Assembly (NCBI GenBank): GCA_963745955.1
Contig: CAVUZI010000008.1
Location: forward strand, 372,001-436,000
From: Bog-756 sp963745955
Lineage (GTDB): Bacteria; Actinomycetota; Acidimicrobiia; Acidimicrobiales; RAAP-2
Direction of reading: 5' to 3'
DNA length: 64,000 bases
Made by a program: the position numbers and the translations under genes. The notes beneath the pieces were generated by a model. It was not told where the DNA came from, did no database searches, and saw only the letters and a list, made by a program, of their open reading frames with translations. This document shows positions 8,583-17,036 of this stretch, piece after piece (position 1 is the stretch's first letter; every line of letters starts with the position of its first letter).

Positions 8583-9711
8583 ATGGCGCAGAGGACCAGT
8601 GTCGGGCGCCAGGTCCCCTGCCATCGGGCGCGGGGCTGTCGGGTGGTCACGACGTCGCTGACCGCGAGGGTGCTCCTGGCCAACCAGCTGCGGTCGATGC
8701 CGGAGATCGACTGGACGGTGGTGAGCGGTGACCGCTATGACCAGCCGCCCGACGGGGTGACTGTCCGGGTCGTCCCCATCCGACGGGAATTCGCCCTGTC
8801 CGACGCCGGCTCCTTCGTCGCTCTGTGGCGCTACCTGCGCGGCCAGGACTTCGACTTCGTGCAGACCCACACCCCGAAGGCGTCGTTTCTCGGTCTTCCC
8901 GCGGCCCGGCTGGCCGGCCGCCGGGCCATCTACACCATCCACGGGGCGCTGTACTTCGAGGGCAACGGCCGGATGGCCAACTTCTTCGGCTGGTGCTTCG
9001 AACGCTGGTGCTGCACGTGGGCCGACCGGGTCCTGGTCCAGAGCCGCGAGGACCAACGGGCACTGCCCGCGGCCAGGATCTGCCGAAGTGACAAGCTGGA
9101 CTTCGTGGGCAACGGGATCGTCATGGACCGATTTCTGGAGCCGGTGGCACCGGCACTGCGGTCGGACCGCCCCATCGTCATGATGATCGGCCGGTTGGTA
9201 CGGGAGAAAGGGTGCGCCGACTTCCTGGCCATGGCCGCCTCACTGTCCGACCGGGCCGACTTCGTGCACGTCGGTCCGTTCGAGCACGACCAGCGTGACG
9301 CCCTGACCGAGGAGGAGGTGGCCGCGGCCACCCGGTCCGGGACGGTGAGGTTCATCGGAGAGGTCGACGACGTGCGCCCCTACCTGGCGTCGGCGACGGT
9401 GGTGGTCCTCCCCTCGTACCGCGAGGGCATCCCCCGGGTGGCCATGGAGGCTGCGGCCATGGGCCGGGTGGTGGCCGCGTACGACATCCGCGGGCATGCG
9501 CGAGGTCATCGACCCGAGCCTCGGGTTGCTCGTGCCCCGGGGTGATCAACGGGCACTGGCGAGTGTGGTCGAGAGCCTGATCGCAGACCCCGTCCGATGT
9601 TCGGAGCTCGGCGCCCGCTGCCGGAGCTGGGTGGCCGAGCGCTTCTCGGAGGACCGGGTGGTCGAGCGGCTCCGGGCCACCTACGCGGCCATGTCGGTGA
9701 CCGCGCCATGA
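8583..9711 (+). CDS. Family 4 glycosyltransferase, split by a frameshift near 9491
   Basis: The first 300 residues follow GT-B order: VVTTSLTARVLLANQ near the start, VQTHTPKASFLGLPAA, then IVMMIGRLVREKG and LPSYREGIPRVAMEAAAMGR, the nucleotide-sugar binding E-x7-E region. The C-terminus (MREVIDPSLGLLVPRGDQ onward) continues in the next frame. A GGG in the codons for DIRG (9490-9493) looks like a GG with one extra G, giving DIRGMREV when repaired. ATG 8583 follows a strong GGAAGGGGA motif about ten bases upstream; GTG 8580 is the alternative. The gene overlaps the deacetylase by ATGA, so the two are probably co-translated. Closest in character to WbpH/PglA-like GT4 enzymes; acceptor unknown. 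Confidence 0.8.
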
Positions 9712-10457
9712 CCGCCGAGGTCTGTCTGACCATCGATGTCGAGGACTGGTACGACGGGATGGCCGTCCTGGGTGAGTCCTTGGCCCGTCCGAAGGGTGCC
9801 CGCAGCGGTCTCTCCGACCTGACCGGGCTGCTGGCCACGGCGGAGGGGGACCCGGCGCTGACGCTGTTCGTGGTGGGCAACTACGCGGCAACCGTGCGCT
9901 CCGAGCTCGACGACCTCGTCGCCCACGGCCACGAGATCGCCAGCCACGGGCCCGACCACGGTCGGCTGCCCGACGATCCTGCGGAGCTCGTCGAGTGGTT
10001 GCGCAAGGGACGCGAGATGATCGAGGACGTGGTCCAACGGCCGGTGCAGGGATTCCGTTCCCCCCGGTTCGACATCCCCCGGCGGGTGGCCCTCGGCGGC
10101 TACCGCGACCTCCTGGCCGAGGCCGGGTTCGGCTACGTGTCCGATACCAGCCGCCTGGGCGAGGGGTCGCCGGTGCGGGAGCTCCCGGTACTGAGCGCCT
10201 ACGGGTTCCCGATCGGCGGCGGCAGCTACCAGCGACTGCTCCCGGCCGGGGCGCTGTCCGCCGCGCTGCGCTCGGCCGAGGGGCCGGCCGTCCTCTACTA
10301 CCACTCCTATGATTTCGGAGCCACACTCCCCAACACGATGTCCATCCGCTCGCTGGCCGTGGCCAAGCAGGTGGTGGGCCGCGGAAGGATCGCCGGAATG
10401 TTCTCTCGGATTCTCAGCCGGTACGGAAGCAAGGCGTGTGACCGTGTCCAACGGTGA
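9708..10457 (+). CDS. Polysaccharide deacetylase family protein
   Basis: A 249-residue NodB-homology protein. TIDVEDWYDG (residues 8-17) supplies the metal and base aspartates of motif 1, and HGHEIASHGPDHG (about 66-78) supplies the two metal histidines of motif 2; RSPRFDI is motif 3. The TIDVED form is that of the polysaccharide deacetylases found in exopolysaccharide loci. It should remove N-acetyl groups from a sugar in the glycan or its lipid-linked precursor. No signal peptide is seen, so it may act in the cytoplasm on the precursor. The start ATG overlaps the GT4 stop (ATGA), and its own 3' end overlaps the next methyltransferase by 20 bases. Confidence 0.87.
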   Translation: MTAEVCLTIDVEDWYDGMAVLGESLARPKGARSGLSDLTGLLATAEGDPALTLFVVGNYAATVRSELDDLVAHGHEIASHGPDHGRLPDDPAELVEWLRKGREMIEDVVQRPVQGFRSPRFDIPRRVALGGYRDLLAEAGFGYVSDTSRLGEGSPVRELPVLSAYGFPIGGGSYQRLLPAGALSAALRSAEGPAVLYYHSYDFGATLPNTMSIRSLAVAKQVVGRGRIAGMFSRILSRYGSKACDRVQR

Positions 10458-11112
10458 CTTCCAGACCTACTTCCAGCGCCGGGCGGGCAGGTTCGCGGCC
10501 TTCTATTCCAGCGAGCCGGTGGCCAGGATGCTCGGCAGGGGACCCCTCTTCGACCGACTGCGGCTGGCCGTCGACACATCGGTGGCCCTCGGGGCCAAGC
10601 GGGTGCTCGACGTCGGGTGTGGAAGCGGCCCGTTGTTCGCACCCCTGGCCACCGCAGGCATCCACGTCACCGGTATCGACCCGGCCCAGGCCATGGTCGA
10701 GCTGGCCGATCAGCAGGCGGCCTTGTTCCCCGAGCTGGTCGAGGTCGAACAGCGCGGATGGGAGGATCTCACCGAGGTGGATGCCTACGACGTGGCCGTC
10801 GCGCTCGGCGTCTTCGACTACGTGGGAACGCCGGTCGAGCTGTTGGAACGGATGGGTCGCGCCGCCGGCCACGTGATCGCCTCGTTCCCGTCGCCCGGTC
10901 TCAGATTGAGCCTCCGCAAGATCCGCTACGGCGCTCGAGGGGTCAGTGTCCACGGCTACGTCAGCCACGGCTTCGACCGGCTGGCCCTCGACGCGGGGAT
11001 GGAGGTGGCCGAGATGTTCCCGCTGGACCGGGCCGGTCACGTGGTCCACTTCCGACGCCGCCGCCTGCCGGACGAGGGCTCCGGCTCAGACCGGGCCTCC
11101 ACCGGGGGCTGA
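10438..11112 (+). CDS. Class I SAM-dependent methyltransferase
   Basis: A 224-residue protein. GTG 10438 is chosen because GGAAG lies eight bases upstream (10425-10429) and the conserved part begins soon after. VLDVGCGSG (56-64) is motif I, VTGIDPAQAMV is motif II and VAVALGVFDYV the motif IV region. The fold is that of Methyltransf_25/11 enzymes; substrate is not shown by sequence. It is translationally coupled to the deacetylase, so a role in modifying the same glycan is likely. It ends ten bases before the converging sulfotransferase gene. Confidence 0.83.
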   Translation: MTVSNGDFQTYFQRRAGRFAAFYSSEPVARMLGRGPLFDRLRLAVDTSVALGAKRVLDVGCGSGPLFAPLATAGIHVTGIDPAQAMVELADQQAALFPELVEVEQRGWEDLTEVDAYDVAVALGVFDYVGTPVELLERMGRAAGHVIASFPSPGLRLSLRKIRYGARGVSVHGYVSHGFDRLALDAGMEVAEMFPLDRAGHVVHFRRRRLPDEGSGSDRASTGG

Positions 11113-11122
11113 ACCCGACCGG

Positions 11123-12109
11123 TCACCCACGGGCTTCCGGGCCGCCGTCCCGGACGAAGTCCTGATCGGTCCACTTGGTGATCGGGAACCACCCGAGGAC
11201 CCGGCGCAGGGTGGTCACCTGTTCGTCGTCGAGCCGTCGCCGCCACGAGTCGGGAAGCTCGGACGCCACCCGCTTGACGGCGAAGCCCGAACCCGGGGTG
11301 TTGTGCTGGACGAGGAAGTCCTCGGCGGCCTCTCCCCAGACGAGTCCGAGGCCGGCCGAGAGCCGGCGGAACTCGCCGGCCGGATCGGCGCACAACTGCT
11401 CGTGGGTCCGGACGTGCCAGTCGGGATGCCGGGTCGAGGCGTCCTCGATGGCGGCCAGCAGGAGGGCGATCATCCAGCTCATCCGCTCGACCGGGTCGGG
11501 ACCGGGCAGCGGGACGCCCCAGGGTTCCACGTACCGGGCGCGGATGTCGGGGCGGTTCCAGAGCGTGGAGTACCGCGAGTCCTTGAGGTTGATCTCCATC
11601 CAGCTGGCCAGGACATTGGCGGGATGGCGGAGCAGGAGCACCACATCGATGTCGAACTGGCCGGCGATCCACTCGATGGCCAGCTGGGCGTGGATGGACT
11701 TGGCCACGATCCGCGTGGCCCGGCCCGGCCGCCCCGCCCCTCGCCCCGGCTTGGGGTCGCGGGCCAGGGTGGAGGCCAACCAGGTGACCGGGTCGAGCCG
11801 GCCGTCATAGATGCGGTCCTCGGCGCCCGGTCCGAGGATGTGGCGGGCCAGCACCGACCGTCGTGGTTCGACGGCCCCGTCGAACGTCCAGGACCAGAGG
11901 CGCCGGTAGGCGGGAGCCTCGTCGCCCGGGCGGAGCACGGGATACCGGCCCAACTTCTGCTTGGCGTGGATGGCGGCCGGCCACTTGTCCTCGCTGTCCG
12001 GTTCGAGGACCGTGGCCGCACCGACGGCGTTGCCCAGTGCCCGCATCGTCCAGCTGGTGCCCGAACGGGGGACGCCGACGATCACGATCGGCCGAGCGGC
12101 GGTGGTCAT
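11123..12109 (-). CDS. Sulfotransferase family protein (2 of 4)
   Basis: A 328-residue protein starting MTTAARPIVIVGVPRSGTSW; the P-loop PRSGTSW (14-20) binds the 5'-phosphosulfate of PAPS and VVLLLRHPANVLASW (RHPANVLASW at 161-170) is the 3'-phosphate-binding motif. The protein belongs to the Sulfotransfer_1/3 superfamily but is quite different from the sulfotransferase at 5342, implying a different acceptor. The open frame runs far upstream, but the family start is clearly at ATG 12109, which overlaps the stop of the upstream GT2 gene (12106-12108), so the pair forms an operon. Confidence 0.85.
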   Translation of the reverse strand: MTTAARPIVIVGVPRSGTSWTMRALGNAVGAATVLEPDSEDKWPAAIHAKQKLGRYPVLRPGDEAPAYRRLWSWTFDGAVEPRRSVLARHILGPGAEDRIYDGRLDPVTWLASTLARDPKPGRGAGRPGRATRIVAKSIHAQLAIEWIAGQFDIDVVLLLRHPANVLASWMEINLKDSRYSTLWNRPDIRARYVEPWGVPLPGPDPVERMSWMIALLLAAIEDASTRHPDWHVRTHEQLCADPAGEFRRLSAGLGLVWGEAAEDFLVQHNTPGSGFAVKRVASELPDSWRRRLDDEQVTTLRRVLGWFPITKWTDQDFVRDGGPEARG

Positions 12110-13053
12110 CGCTCCGTCCCCTCCCCCCGGTGCGCCGCGGTGGCCCGGCCCACCAGCCTGCGCATCATACGCGCCGGGAGTCCGGGATCCCCCCTGCGCA
12201 CGCCGACAGCGCTGGCCACCGAGCCGGCGGTCAGCACCGACATGGCCACCGCGGCCCGGGCCGGGGTCCGGTAGTCGGCCACGAGTTGTTCGGCCACGCC
12301 CCCCCGACCCCGTCCGAGCCCGGCCACCACCAGCTCGTGGTAGGTGCGGCACGACGGCGTCATCGACGCCGAGTGCCGGTCGAGGAAGCCCCTCCGCCCG
12401 AGGACGGGACCGGAGTCGGCGCGGGTGACCCGGTCGCCGCCGTGCTGGTGGTAGGAGTACAGGGCGCGGGGGACGGTGCTGATCGGCCTCGTCTGCGCGC
12501 ACCGGAGCCAGAGGTCCCAGTCCTCGCACGAGCGCAGGTCGGCGTCGACGGCCAGGTCGTCGGCGAACATCGACCGGCGGATGACGCCGAAGGGTATGGC
12601 CACCAGATCGAACCACAGGAGGTGCTCGGCGCCGTAGCTCAGGGGCCCTCTGAACAGCGCCGTCCGCCCGGTCCGGTCGTGGACCACCTCGTGCCACGAG
12701 GTGACCACCCCGACCTCGGCGTCCGAGTCGAACCGTTCGAGGACGACCGATCCGGCCCCCGGCAGCCAGGCGTCGTCGTCGTCACAGAATCCGAGCAGGT
12801 CGCCGCGGGCGGCGACGATGCCCCGGTTGCGGCTCCCACCGGGCCCGAGGGGTTCCGGGTTGCGAAGGAGGTGCACCCTCGGGTCTTCGGCCAGGCGCTC
12901 GGCCACTTCCGGGGTGTGGTCGGACGAGGCGTCGTCGACCAGCACCAGCTCCAGCTCCACGTCCCGTTGGGCGAGGACCGAACGCGCCGCCCGCTCCAAC
13001 TGCGCGGGCCGGTTGCGGGTGGGCATGACCACGCTCAGGAGATGGGCAGGCAC
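12106..13053 (-). CDS. Family 2 glycosyltransferase
   Basis: A 315-residue protein. LSVVMPTRNRPAQLERA (residues 5-21) and LVLVDDASSDHT (37-48) form the nucleotide-binding start, GGSRNRGIVAARGDLLGFCDDDDAW holds the DxD metal site, and CEDWDLWLRC is the ED acceptor motif. After the GT-A domain (to about 230) the tail contains a weakly hydrophobic helix and a basic end. It is the first gene of a two-gene minus-strand operon with the sulfotransferase at 11123, so the same sugar may be added and then sulfated. The start ATG is followed at once by the domain. Confidence 0.87.
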   Translation of the reverse strand: MPAHLLSVVMPTRNRPAQLERAARSVLAQRDVELELVLVDDASSDHTPEVAERLAEDPRVHLLRNPEPLGPGGSRNRGIVAARGDLLGFCDDDDAWLPGAGSVVLERFDSDAEVGVVTSWHEVVHDRTGRTALFRGPLSYGAEHLLWFDLVAIPFGVIRRSMFADDLAVDADLRSCEDWDLWLRCAQTRPISTVPRALYSYHQHGGDRVTRADSGPVLGRRGFLDRHSASMTPSCRTYHELVVAGLGRGRGGVAEQLVADYRTPARAAVAMSVLTAGSVASAVGVRRGDPGLPARMMRRLVGRATAAHRGEGTER

Positions 13054-13270
13054 GTGGGACCCCTCTCGGGGGAGGCGCTCGATCCGGGCCGGCCGACCCC
13101 GTCGTCGAGCTCCGCCCTCACGGGGCTCATGATAACGAACGCGGGGTGTGGACAGGCCGGCTCAGGCCACCAACCCGGTGGCGACCGGTGGCGGCCCCCG
13201 TCGCAGTAGTGTTCACCGGCGTCACCGTGCCCGTGGGCGCGTCCGGGCGTGCGTCCGAGGGGGATCGACA

Positions 13271-14237
13271 GTGCTACCGAAGGAGATCATCGAGCGCCTC
13301 CGTTGTCCGGCCTGCGGTGAGCCGGTCGACGATGACGGCTGCGGCGCGGGAGGTCCGCTGTACGGCGGGCCACCGCTACGTCATGCGGGACGGCTACCTC
13401 GACTGTTCGCGTGACGCGGTCGCCGACGGATCCACCGACGCGACCTTCGCCAGCTTCGGGTTCGAGTGGAACAATTTCGACGACGTCCGTGACGAGGACG
13501 AGACCTTCGCCGAGGTGTACTTCCGGGACGTCGACCTGAGCAGTCTGGACGGGAAGATCGGACTGGACGCCGGTTGCGGGAAGGGTCGGTACACCCGGTT
13601 CCTCGCCGCGCACCTCGGGGCCACGGTCGCCCTCGACGGCTCGTCCGCCGTGGAGGCTGCCGCCCGCAACCTGGCCGGTACGCCGTCCGTGCTCGTGGTC
13701 AAGTCCGACCTCCGGGCCGCACCCTTCGCCCCCGGCAGCTTCGACTTCATCTCCAGCCTGGGGGTCCTCCACCACCTCGACGACCCCCGTGCAGGCTTCG
13801 ACCGCCTCCTCACCTACCTGGCCCCCGGGGGTCGGATCCTCCTCTACCTCTACAGCCGGCCCCCCACGCCCGGCCTTCGCTCCGTGGCCCTGAGCCTGGC
13901 CTCCGCCCTGCGGACGGTCACCGTCCGCCTGCCCCATCGGCTCTTGAAGTCGCTGAGCGGGCCCGTGGCCGCCTGCCTGTACGCGGGGATCGTGCTGCCC
14001 GGTGCCTACGGGGACCGGCGCGGCGTCACCGTGCTGTCCGGGCTGCCCATGGGCGCGTACCGGGGGAAGCCCTTCCGCAGCCTCGTCCTCGACACCTTCG
14101 ACCGCCTGAGCGCTCCCGTCGAACATCGGTACCTCTGGAAGGAGCTGGCCCCGTGGTTCGGCGACACCGGGTTGGTGGTCGATGCGGCCCGCGACGAGAC
14201 CGGTTGGTTCATACTGGCCCACAAGCCAGAGCCCTGA
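13271..14237 (+). CDS. Zinc-ribbon plus SAM methyltransferase protein, frameshift near 13335
   Basis: The true N-terminus begins at GTG 13271: LPKEIIERLRCPACGEPV carries the first CxxC, and after a frame change at about 13322-13350 the chain continues VRCTAGHRYVMRDGYLDC with the second metal ligands, a Trm112-like/zinc-ribbon arrangement seen before many Methyltransf_11 domains. The catalytic part follows: GLDAGCGKGRYTR (motif I) and FISSLGVLHHLDDP. The join restores a standard 320-residue protein, so the break is probably a one-base error. Function: SAM-dependent methylation, substrate unknown; the LPGAYGDRRGV region and C-terminal FxDTGLVVDAARDETGWF are typical of methyltransferases in O-antigen loci. 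It is followed by a GT2 gene 21 bases downstream. Confidence 0.75.
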
Positions 14238-14258
14238 CCGGCCGGGACGAGGAGCGAC

Positions 14259-15119
14259 GTGGAGGGAGCCGAACGGCGAATCATGGCGGTGATCCTCACC
14301 CACAACGCCCCGGAGTCCCTCGCCCGCTGTCTGCAGGCCATCGCCGCGCAGACCGCACCGCCCGAAGCCGTCCTGGTGGTGGACAACGCCAGCCGGCCGC
14401 CGGTCACGCCCGAATCGCTGGCGGTGGTGGCCCCGGCCACACTCGAGCTGGTGCGATCGGAGGTCAACACCGGGCCGGCCGGCGGGTACCACGAGGGGCT
14501 GGCCCGTTTCCGCGACTCCGGCTACCTGCACGCCTGGGTACTCGATGACGACATGCGTCCCAACCCCTGGTGCCTCGAGCGCTTGTGGGCGGTGGCCAGC
14601 AAGGAGCCGGAGACGGCGTTCGTCTTCCCGGTGTCGCGGGAGACCGGCGGCGACTACGGGATCTGGCATTCGTGGTGCGGGTTCCTCGTCTCGGCCAGGA
14701 TCGTCGGCGAGGTCGGGCTTCCGATGAAGGAGCTCTTCTGGTGGGCCGAGGACACCGAGTACCTGCAATGGCGGATACCCGAGGCCGGCTACCCGCGACA
14801 GGTGGTCGACGGCGCGCTGGTCGAGCACGACGCCATCCGCCAGGGCGACGGCGTCCCGCTGTGGAAGTACTACTACGAGGCCCGCAACATGCTCTACGTG
14901 AACATGCACCTGAAGCGGCGCATCGGCCACTACCCCCGCAATCTCTCGAAGCTGGTGGCCCGGGCCGCCTGGCGCGAGAAGCACGGTCGGCTGCGCCGGC
15001 TCGGGGCCATCGCCCGTGGCCTGTTCGACGGAGCTTTCGGGAGACTCGGGATCCGCTACCCCGTCGAGCCGATGCGCGAACGGGCCACGCCACCGGGTGA
15101 CGAGCGGCCGCAGGGCTGA
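14259..15119 (+). CDS. Family 2 glycosyltransferase, galactofuranosyl/rhamnosyl-transferase-like
   Basis: A 286-residue protein starting at GTG 14259 after a GAGGAG ribosome site. IMAVILTHNAPESLARCLQ (8-26), VDNAS, VNTGPAGGYHEGL (about 68-80) and the metal motif LDDDMRPNP (about 97-105) define the domain; WWAEDTEYLQWR gives the ED motif and YYYEARNMLYVN (about 207-218) the late acceptor-side motif. It shares NxGPAGG and YYxARN with the gene at 4410. The family includes galactofuranosyl- and rhamnosyltransferases acting on lipid-linked chains. It follows the zinc-ribbon methyltransferase and converges with the sulfotransferase at 15133. Confidence 0.86.
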   Translation: MEGAERRIMAVILTHNAPESLARCLQAIAAQTAPPEAVLVVDNASRPPVTPESLAVVAPATLELVRSEVNTGPAGGYHEGLARFRDSGYLHAWVLDDDMRPNPWCLERLWAVASKEPETAFVFPVSRETGGDYGIWHSWCGFLVSARIVGEVGLPMKELFWWAEDTEYLQWRIPEAGYPRQVVDGALVEHDAIRQGDGVPLWKYYYEARNMLYVNMHLKRRIGHYPRNLSKLVARAAWREKHGRLRRLGAIARGLFDGAFGRLGIRYPVEPMRERATPPGDERPQG

Positions 15120-15132
15120 TCCCGCCGCGGGC

Positions 15133-15996
15133 CTACCCCTTGGCCAGGTAGGAGAAATTGGGCCAGAGCCGGAGGTCGATCTGGGGGTGGCGGGCGGCGA
15201 GGGCGGCCACGTCGGGCTCGTAGCACTCGACCAGGAGGTGCCGGAACCCGGCGTCGATGGCCCGCTTCGACTTGGTCGGGTTGACGGCCTCGTGCAGCGC
15301 CGGCGGGCGGAACGAGTCGTCGAGCCCGAGGAACCGGTAGGTGGCGGCAAGGTGCTCGGCGGGGTGACGGACGCAAGCCTCGAACTGCATGACCGAGAGC
15401 TGGGACGGTCCGTACTCCGCCTCCCACGGTTCGAGTATCGAGGCGTAGTAGCCGTGGGCCAGGCCCCGGTAGCGGACGTTGCGCAGCCGGCGGCGGGGCA
15501 TCCGCCTGGAGATGTCCGACTGGTAGCGGTCGACCGGGTCGCGCACGAGGACGAGGAGCTTGGCCTCGGGGGCGGCCCGGCGGAGGATGGGCGGCAGCCG
15601 GTAGGAGAAGATGTAGGACGGGGTCCATTCGCCCGTCTTGGCCCCCGGGGGGCGCGGGAACCAGTCGTGGTACGCCCGGAGCTCCTCGTCGGTGCAGCCC
15701 GTGTCGCGGTGCCGCTCGAAGAAGATCCGGTTGAAGTACAACAGCTCCTTCTTGACCGGGCCGCACAGGTCGGGGTGGGCCAGCACGAGGTTGAACCACC
15801 ACGACGTTCCGCACTTGGACACGCCGATGCCGACGAAGTCGGGGGGGCCGACGGTCATCCCGGGCGGGCAGGCCGGGGCGCGCGGGGCGCGGCCGTCGGC
15901 CCACGGGGGATACCGGCCCGCCCGGCGCAGCACCTGGGCCTGCACGGGCACGGGGAGCCGGCGGAAGGCCGATCGGGCGGTGGAGCCGGGGTTCAA
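15133..15996 (-). CDS. Sulfotransferase family protein (3 of 4)
   Basis: A 287-residue protein: FVGIGVSKCGTSWWFNLVL (SKCGTSWW at 60-67) binds the sulfate end of PAPS and LLVLVRDPVDRYQSD (RDPVDRYQS at 152-160) the 3'-phosphate. Its N-terminal VPVQAQVLRRAGRYPPW and C-terminal LRLWPNFSYLAKG parallel the sulfotransferase at 5342 (RRQVLHGLGRYAPW and LALWPNFAYLTG), so those two are true paralogues, with different middle regions. It is the last gene of the long minus-strand operon that starts at 22137. Expected to sulfate a glycan hydroxyl in the cytoplasm. Confidence 0.85.
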   Translation of the reverse strand: MNPGSTARSAFRRLPVPVQAQVLRRAGRYPPWADGRAPRAPACPPGMTVGPPDFVGIGVSKCGTSWWFNLVLAHPDLCGPVKKELLYFNRIFFERHRDTGCTDEELRAYHDWFPRPPGAKTGEWTPSYIFSYRLPPILRRAAPEAKLLVLVRDPVDRYQSDISRRMPRRRLRNVRYRGLAHGYYASILEPWEAEYGPSQLSVMQFEACVRHPAEHLAATYRFLGLDDSFRPPALHEAVNPTKSKRAIDAGFRHLLVECYEPDVAALAARHPQIDLRLWPNFSYLAKG

Positions 15997-16003
15997 CGGG
16001 CGC

Positions 16004-17029
16004 TCACCTGTCGGACGGATCGCGACGCAGGCCCTCGAGTGTCGTCGTCAGTGTGCGCAACGGCGCGGTGACCCGCCAGCTGGTCGACGCCCGCAGGTTG
16101 GCCAGTCCGGCCTTGGTGCTCTCCAGTTCCTTCCGGGTGATCCGCAGACGGTCCCGGACGGCATCGAGCTCCCGCCTCGGCCCGCTGAGCTCCTGGCGGA
16201 GCCGCAGGACCGAGGTGGTCCATGCGGATTCGCGGCCGTACGGCGCGGCACGGAACGGCCGGTGACCGCCGGCCGCCTCGCCCAGGTAGCGGACCAGCTC
16301 TCGCTGCTCCTCGAGGACGACAGCCTCGGCGTCGTCGGGGTCGCCTTGATGGTGGAGCAAACCGCCCACGATCGCCTTCGATGCCGCCGCCGTGTCCCAC
16401 TGGTGGGCGGCCTCCTCGAACTGGTCGAGCGAACCGAGCCAGGTCGTGAGCGCCCCGATGGACCGGTCGCCGTCCCCGACCACGGACTCGTAGTCGAGGA
16501 CGTAGGTGTCCATCCCGTCGAGGCCGTCGACGGCCCGGCGGTTGTACCGCTCCCACAGGGCGACCCCGTCGGCCAGGGGGAGGCTGTCCCGCTTCTTCAA
16601 GGACAGGGCCACGGCCATGGGTGACCGCCAGACCAGGACGGCCGCCATCGGGGCCGGGAGCGTGTTCCGCCAGTAGGGGAGGAGGAGGCAGAGACGCGGG
16701 TCCTTGAACACCTTCGGTCCAGGCTCCGGGTAGGCCACCTCCAACAGGGGCGTGGGGTCGGGGGCGCCGGATACGGCCGGGCTGCGCTCCCAGCCCCGGT
16801 AGGCATCGGGGGGTGCATCCCATGCGCCGTCGAGCCGGGCCAGGAGGTCCTCGTTGTGCAGTCCGAGGGCCAGGCTCTCCCAGTGCTCGGGATTGCTCTC
16901 GGGCCAGTCCATCCGATCGTCGGGATGGACCAGATTGAGGCCCGCGGCCCCGAGGGCCCCGGCCACCGCCGAGGTACCGCTGCGGTGCATGCCGACGACC
17001 AGCACCCATGGCCCGGCCGGTCCGGTCAT
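16004..17029 (-). CDS. Sulfotransferase-like P-loop protein with C-terminal coiled coil (4 of 4)
   Basis: About 341 residues from ATG 17029 (GTG 17035 would add two). WVLVVGMHRSGTSAVAGAL (HRSGTSA at 15-21) is the phosphosulfate loop and AVLVWRSPMAVALSLKKRD takes the place of the 3'-phosphate motif. This is the divergent sulfotransferase branch common in polysaccharide loci. The last 80 residues are a charged, likely coiled-coil segment (LRQELSGPRRELDAVRDRL) ending in ASTSWRVTAPLRTL, a tail often found on glycosyltransferases and rhamnan-synthesis proteins, perhaps for complex assembly at the membrane. It sits eight bases after the WbsX-like gene's stop. Confidence 0.75.
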   Translation of the reverse strand: MTGPAGPWVLVVGMHRSGTSAVAGALGAAGLNLVHPDDRMDWPESNPEHWESLALGLHNEDLLARLDGAWDAPPDAYRGWERSPAVSGAPDPTPLLEVAYPEPGPKVFKDPRLCLLLPYWRNTLPAPMAAVLVWRSPMAVALSLKKRDSLPLADGVALWERYNRRAVDGLDGMDTYVLDYESVVGDGDRSIGALTTWLGSLDQFEEAAHQWDTAAASKAIVGGLLHHQGDPDDAEAVVLEEQRELVRYLGEAAGGHRPFRAAPYGRESAWTTSVLRLRQELSGPRRELDAVRDRLRITRKELESTKAGLANLRASTSWRVTAPLRTLTTTLEGLRRDPSDR

Positions 17030-17036
17030 GGGCACC

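Noticed and set aside
7035..9056. Long minus-strand open frame opposite asnB and the GT4 gene
   Set aside because: Its sequence is the low-complexity Gly/Arg/Pro/His type typical of antisense frames in GC-rich DNA, without any family motif; real genes on the other strand explain the DNA.
12110..12697. N-terminal extension of the sulfotransferase at 11123
   Set aside because: The frame is open but overlaps the GT2 gene in another frame; the P-loop protein normally starts just before IVIVGVPRSGTS.
13287..15350. Long minus-strand open frame opposite a methyltransferase and a GT2 gene
   Set aside because: Shadow frame; no motifs, and it runs across two well-supported plus-strand genes.
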